Assembly (NCBI GenBank): GCA_028015205.1
Contig: CM051521.1
Location: 68,866,314-68,930,313 of the forward strand
Length of the DNA stretch: 64,000 nucleotides
Direction of reading: 5' to 3'
DNA from: Mytilisepta virgata
Taxonomy: Eukaryota > Mollusca > Bivalvia > Mytilida > Mytilidae
The translations under genes were made by a program, and so were the position numbers. This document shows positions 60,126 to 64,000 of the stretch, in pieces; position 1 is the first letter of the stretch, and every line of letters starts with the position of its first letter. Under the pieces are notes generated by a model. It was not told where the DNA came from. It made no database searches and was given only the letters and a program-made list of their open reading frames with translations.

Positions 60126-61830
60126 TAGGGTTAGGTTGCTAAGCAACCAAAACCCTTATGCCGTCGGTCGTTTGGTTAGACAATGAAGGAAACTTTGGAA
60201 ATCTGGTGTTTTGTGGAAAAAGTTGGACCAGAAGTTTTTGAAACTATGTTTTTATGAGTAAATATGCAAGCTTATCTAGGATTGAAGCTTAAGCAAGGCT
60301 AGTTAAGCAGCTTTTTATCTCGATTTTGAGATGACACATGCGCAAAGCAACCTCCATATTTTTCGAATTACGACTATGTTTATATTGGAATATCATATAA
60401 GAAAATAAACATTCCGCGGTAAAATAGTCCTAATATTTGTTGTTGCTGGTGCAGTTGTTTTTTAATAGAAATGTAACTGAAACACACCGAGAAGTGTAAT
60501 TGTCCAGTTATTTAATAAAAGATGTGTGTTTTATTGACGATTTCCTTTTTGTTTTGAAAGCCGTGTAAAGTATTCGCACCTTTTAAAGTGTACAATGCTA
60601 TCGGCGTAAGGATTTTGAATGTTGACATTTGCACGGATATTTTGGGAAGGATTACAATCAGGTTTATTTTCAAAAGATTTCAAAGGTAAGTTCCATTTTT
60701 GTTGTGAACGTGATTGTTAACTTATACAGAACATATTTTGCACATTATTTGCTTATTCTTCTTGTAATTCTGATGGTATTTTGTGTATTTGATTAACCTT
60801 TTGACCTGATCATCGTGACTTCATTTTGTCAAACCTGTTGGTCAGTGATAGAATTGCATACAGGTTATTTGAAATGCCGACAACTTGCACATTAAGATTG
60901 AAAAACGCTGTGTTTATCATTAATTTAGAAAACGGTATTATCGAAGGTATAATGGGTTTATTTTAATTGAAAGCTTGAATGTTTACGTTCTTTTTGTGTA
61001 TTTGATTAACCTTTTGACCTGATCATCGTGACTTCATTTTGTCAAACCTGTTGGTCAGTGATAGAATTGCATACAGGTTATTTGAAATGCCGACAACTTG
61101 CACATTAAGATTGAAAAACACTGTGTTTATCATTAATTTAGAAAACTGTATTATCGAAGGTATAATGGGTTTATTTTAATTGAAAGCTTGAATGTTTACG
61201 TTCTGATCTACCTGCACATGCGCAATGTAGTGTAAATAGAAATAACCCCCTTCTACAATTGTCCAAACTTTGTCTTTTTATATAACCTTAATAACTTGAA
61301 GACCTTTGATTTCTGTTTATTTTAATTCATCAAATCATTATTATGCGTTTGACTTTTTAAAAAAATTCAATTTAGAGTGATAATTCAAGAAACGTTAGCC
61401 GACTCGTGCTTTCTTTGATTGATTAGTGCATATTTATGTACAGACATGCGCAGTAAAGTTGAGTAGTAGAACCTTCAGCTCAGATACACTGTGTTGCGAA
61501 AATATACGTTTTAGAAAATCACTGTATATTTTGAAACCAAAGCAATACATATGCTGTCAATTTAAAAAAAAATCAGTCACCTACCCACAGGAACATTATT
61601 ATATAATAGACACTTTTTCCGCAGAGCTCGTTAACTTTCATAATTGATATATTTCCTTGTAAATAATACTGTTAATAAAAAGAATTCAATACCAAAACCT
61701 ATTTTGCAATACATTGTACAAACAAAAAGCATTGAAATAATCATCAGCAATGTTTGTACAAATAAAAGTCAAATGCTAGCAACCTAACCCTACCGGTGCT
61801 ATGCACTTTGATTATTCTTTCAGGTTCATT
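60126..61830 (+). mobile_element. TAGGGTTAGGTTGCTA hairpin element
   Basis: The 5' hairpin at 60126-60158 pairs GGGTTAGGTTGCT with AGCAACCAAAACCC around a palindromic centre. CCGTCGGTCG follows. The 16-bp word TAGGGTTAGGTTGCTA (60126-60141) recurs as its exact complement at 61777-61792, followed by a small hairpin GTGCTATGCAC. The body is AT-rich and non-coding with a 213-bp tandem duplication. This family gives the clearest case of the arm-plus-distal-inverse rule in the window. Confidence 0.7.
60780..61205. repeat. 213-bp tandem duplication
   Basis: Two units at 213-bp spacing run from 'TTTTGTGTATTTGATTAACC' to 'GAATGTTTACGTTCT'. I see only two base differences between them (near 60908/61121 and 60935/61148), so the duplication is recent or homogenised. 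Confidence 0.9.
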
Positions 61831-62461
61831 GCAAATGGCACATCCACAAATTCTTTACTAGTTTTATTTAAGGCAACTCAATTCCTGATAAATAACATCT
61901 CGCAATAATACATTTTTAATTTATATTCATATTTATGTCACCTGGCCTTAAACATCTTATTCTAATTCACTCTAAATGTAGTTTATGAGAAAAAAATGCA
62001 AATTTCCTATAACCCACAATTTTCTTATTTGTACATATATTCTACTTTTTTAATTAAAGGCTAGATCATTAAGCACTTTAAAATTTGTCTTCTTTAACAT
62101 TTGTTCATTCAATAAATTTATGTTTCTACTCATTTATAAATCTATATATATATAATTGCATACTATATTAATTTTTTACAACAAAATCTTTTTTCATACA
62201 TTTCAAATGTTTTATTTCATTAACTGCAAATCTATTATGTGCATTCACCTATCACACTGAAAATATAGACAACATCAAAAGTAGGCGAGACACTGGGTTC
62301 CGTGGAACCCTTACGAATTTTTCATGGTAAAGTCCATCACTCAGAAACGAGAATAACAAGACCCCACTTGGTGGGTACATGCCAGTCTGACACTTGTCTC
62401 TGGACCTTGATCTCAATTTCATTTTTGAATGACTTTCATCCAAATTTCTTAAGTCCTTTTT
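61831..62461. other. no gene; short repeat near the end
   Basis: AT-rich. 62355-62450 matches the 59220-59455 repeat ('CATGCCAGTCTGACACTTG', 'GACCTTGATCTCAATTTCAT'). Confidence 0.45.
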
Positions 62462-64000
62462 AGCTCACCTGACCCAAAGGATCAAGTGAGCTATTCTCAT
62501 CACTTAGCCTCCGTCGTCCGTCGTCGTCTGTCGTCCGTTAATTTTTACAAAAATCTTCTCCTCTGAAACTACGGGGCCAAATTGAACCAAACTTGGCCAC
62601 AAGCATCATTAGGGTATCTAGATTAAAAAATTTGTCCGATGACCCCGCCTGCCAACCAACATGGCCGACATGGCTAAAAATAGAACATAAGGGTAAACTG
62701 CAGTTTTTGTCTTATATCTAAAAACTAAAGCAATTAGAGCAAAACTGACATGGGATAAAAATGTTCATCAGGTCAAGTTCTACCTGCCGTGAAATTTTCA
62801 GACGAATCGGTCAACCCTTTGTTGGGTTATTGCCCCTGAATTGTTAATTTTAAGGAAATTTTGCAGTTTTAGGTTATTAACTTGAATATTATTATAGATA
62901 AAGACAAATTGTAAATAGCAAAAATGTTGAACAAAGTAAGATCTACAAATAAGTCAACATGACCAAGATCATTGATTGACCCCTTATAGGAGTTTTTGCC
63001 CTTTAAAAACCACATCCAGCGTAAACTTTCCTTTAAAGACCTTTTTTCTCTCAAACCACTGAGCCATTTGAGTCCAAACTTTGGTGGAATGGTCCTTGGG
63101 TGGCCCCCTTCCAAAATTATGTCTGGCATCCCCCACTTCCAACCGACATGGCTGCTGTTACTAAAAATAGAAAAAAAAGGGGGGTGAATTTAAAAAATCT
63201 TATATGAAACTACAAGGCCAGTTGGAACCAAAGTTGGTAATGGTTCTTAGGAGGTTCTCTTTCAGAAATATGTCCAATGACCCGGACTGTTAACGAAGAT
63301 GGCCACCACAACCGAACTTAGTTTAACATAGGGCCATATGGGAAAATTCATTGAAAAATCTTCTTGTCTTAAACCACTTGACCAATTGGAACCAGACTTG
63401 GCAGCAATGGTCCTTAGATGGTCCTCTTATGTGTGTGTGTGTCCGATGACCCGGACTGTCAACCAAGATGGCCGCCACAACCGAACTTAGTTTAACATAG
63501 GGCCCTATGGGAAAATTCATTGAAAAATCTTCTTGTCTTAAACCACTTGACCAATCTGAACCTGACTTGGCAGCAATGGTCCTCAGATGGTCCTCTTATA
63601 GAGGTATGTCTGATGACCTGGACTGTCAACCAAGATGGCTGCCACAACCGAACTTAGTTTAAAATAGGGCCCTATAGGAAAATTCATTGTAAAATCTTCT
63701 TGTCTGAAAGCCCTTGACATATTGGAGCCAGACTTGGCAGAATTGGTCCTTAGGAGGTCCTTTTTCAGAAATGTGTCTGATTTTGTGGACTGTGAACCAA
63801 GATGGCCGCCACAGCAGACCTTAGTTTAACATAGGACCCAATGGGAAATTCACTCAAAAGTTTTCTCATCTGAAACCACTAAGCCAGTTAGAATTAGACT
63901 TGGTAGCAATAGTCCTTAGATGGTCCTCTTTCAGAATTTTGTGCGATGACCCAGACTGTCAACCAAGATGGCCGCCAAACCCAAACTTAGTTTAACATAG
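62462..64000 (+). mobile_element. AGCTCACCTG hairpin element, copy Q, runs off window
   Basis: The 5' hairpin AGCTCACCTGACCC...GGATCAAGTGAGCT is followed by CCGTCGTCCGTCGTCGTCTGTCGTCCG and the same non-tandem leader as copy A ('AACATGGCCGACATGGCTA'). 'GATGGCCGCCACA' tandem units then run to the window edge. Its closest relatives here are copies A and J. Confidence 0.75.

Noticed and set aside
60126..60160. Telomere-like TTAGGGTTAGG
   Set aside because: Only about one and a half units, and the sequence is explained as the arm of a hairpin with an exact inverse at 61777.

Overview
The window is eukaryotic, AT-rich, repeat-dense DNA, most likely from a bivalve mollusc and probably a mytilid. 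The basis for that is recognition of mollusc-type interspersed repeats: 'AGCTCACCTG...' hairpin repeats with GTCGTC tracts, 'ATACGACCGCA' repeats, and a tRNA-headed SINE. No marker gene was checked. There are no operons, prokaryotic genes, rRNA genes or convincing free-standing tRNA genes.

The only host gene I can support is a plus-strand SNF2-family chromatin remodeller that reads as HELLS/LSH. Eight exons are visible (5481-5663, 7487-7721, 12921-12991, 40999-41142, 46410-46502, 47943-48125, 49688-49911, 53022-53147). Their splice phases fit one another and give about 420 codons: an N-terminal basic coiled coil, a low-complexity acidic/basic linker, and helicase motifs I, Ia, II and III. The first exon(s) and the whole C-terminal helicase half are not visible. 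The largest intron is about 28 kb.

Layout: 1-2050 is a minus-strand, broken LTR retrotransposon with gag-protease-integrase order. 2278-4938 is a plus-strand, broken tyrosine-recombinase (DIRS/Ngaro-type) retroelement with a perfect 88-bp inverted repeat behind it. From 5.5 kb onward come the HELLS exons, separated by introns full of mobile DNA: a small TIR element, a probable solo LTR with a GGGGG target duplication, a 3.4-kb pogo-type transposon whose transposase frame is broken by only two stops, a SINE inserted into a pogo-type MITE, a decayed hAT transposase, and three tRNA-derived SINEs, two with perfect 12-13-bp target duplications.

The dominant and most interesting component is a superfamily of hairpin-ended, non-coding repeats. 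In the main family each full copy has a 5' hairpin starting AGCTCACCTG, a GTC-rich microsatellite, tandem internal units of about 165-180 bp, a short inverted copy of the 5' arm (CAGGTGAGC), a 3' hairpin and a CTAG end in a T-rich target. This matches the architecture of non-autonomous Helentron/HINE-type rolling-circle elements. At least six other families in the window use unrelated terminal sequences but obey the same rule: the 5' hairpin arm recurs inverted near the 3' end. Every copy I can orient, in all families, points the same way as HELLS. A 1,573-bp tandem duplication at 42103-45248 and several nested insertions complete the picture.
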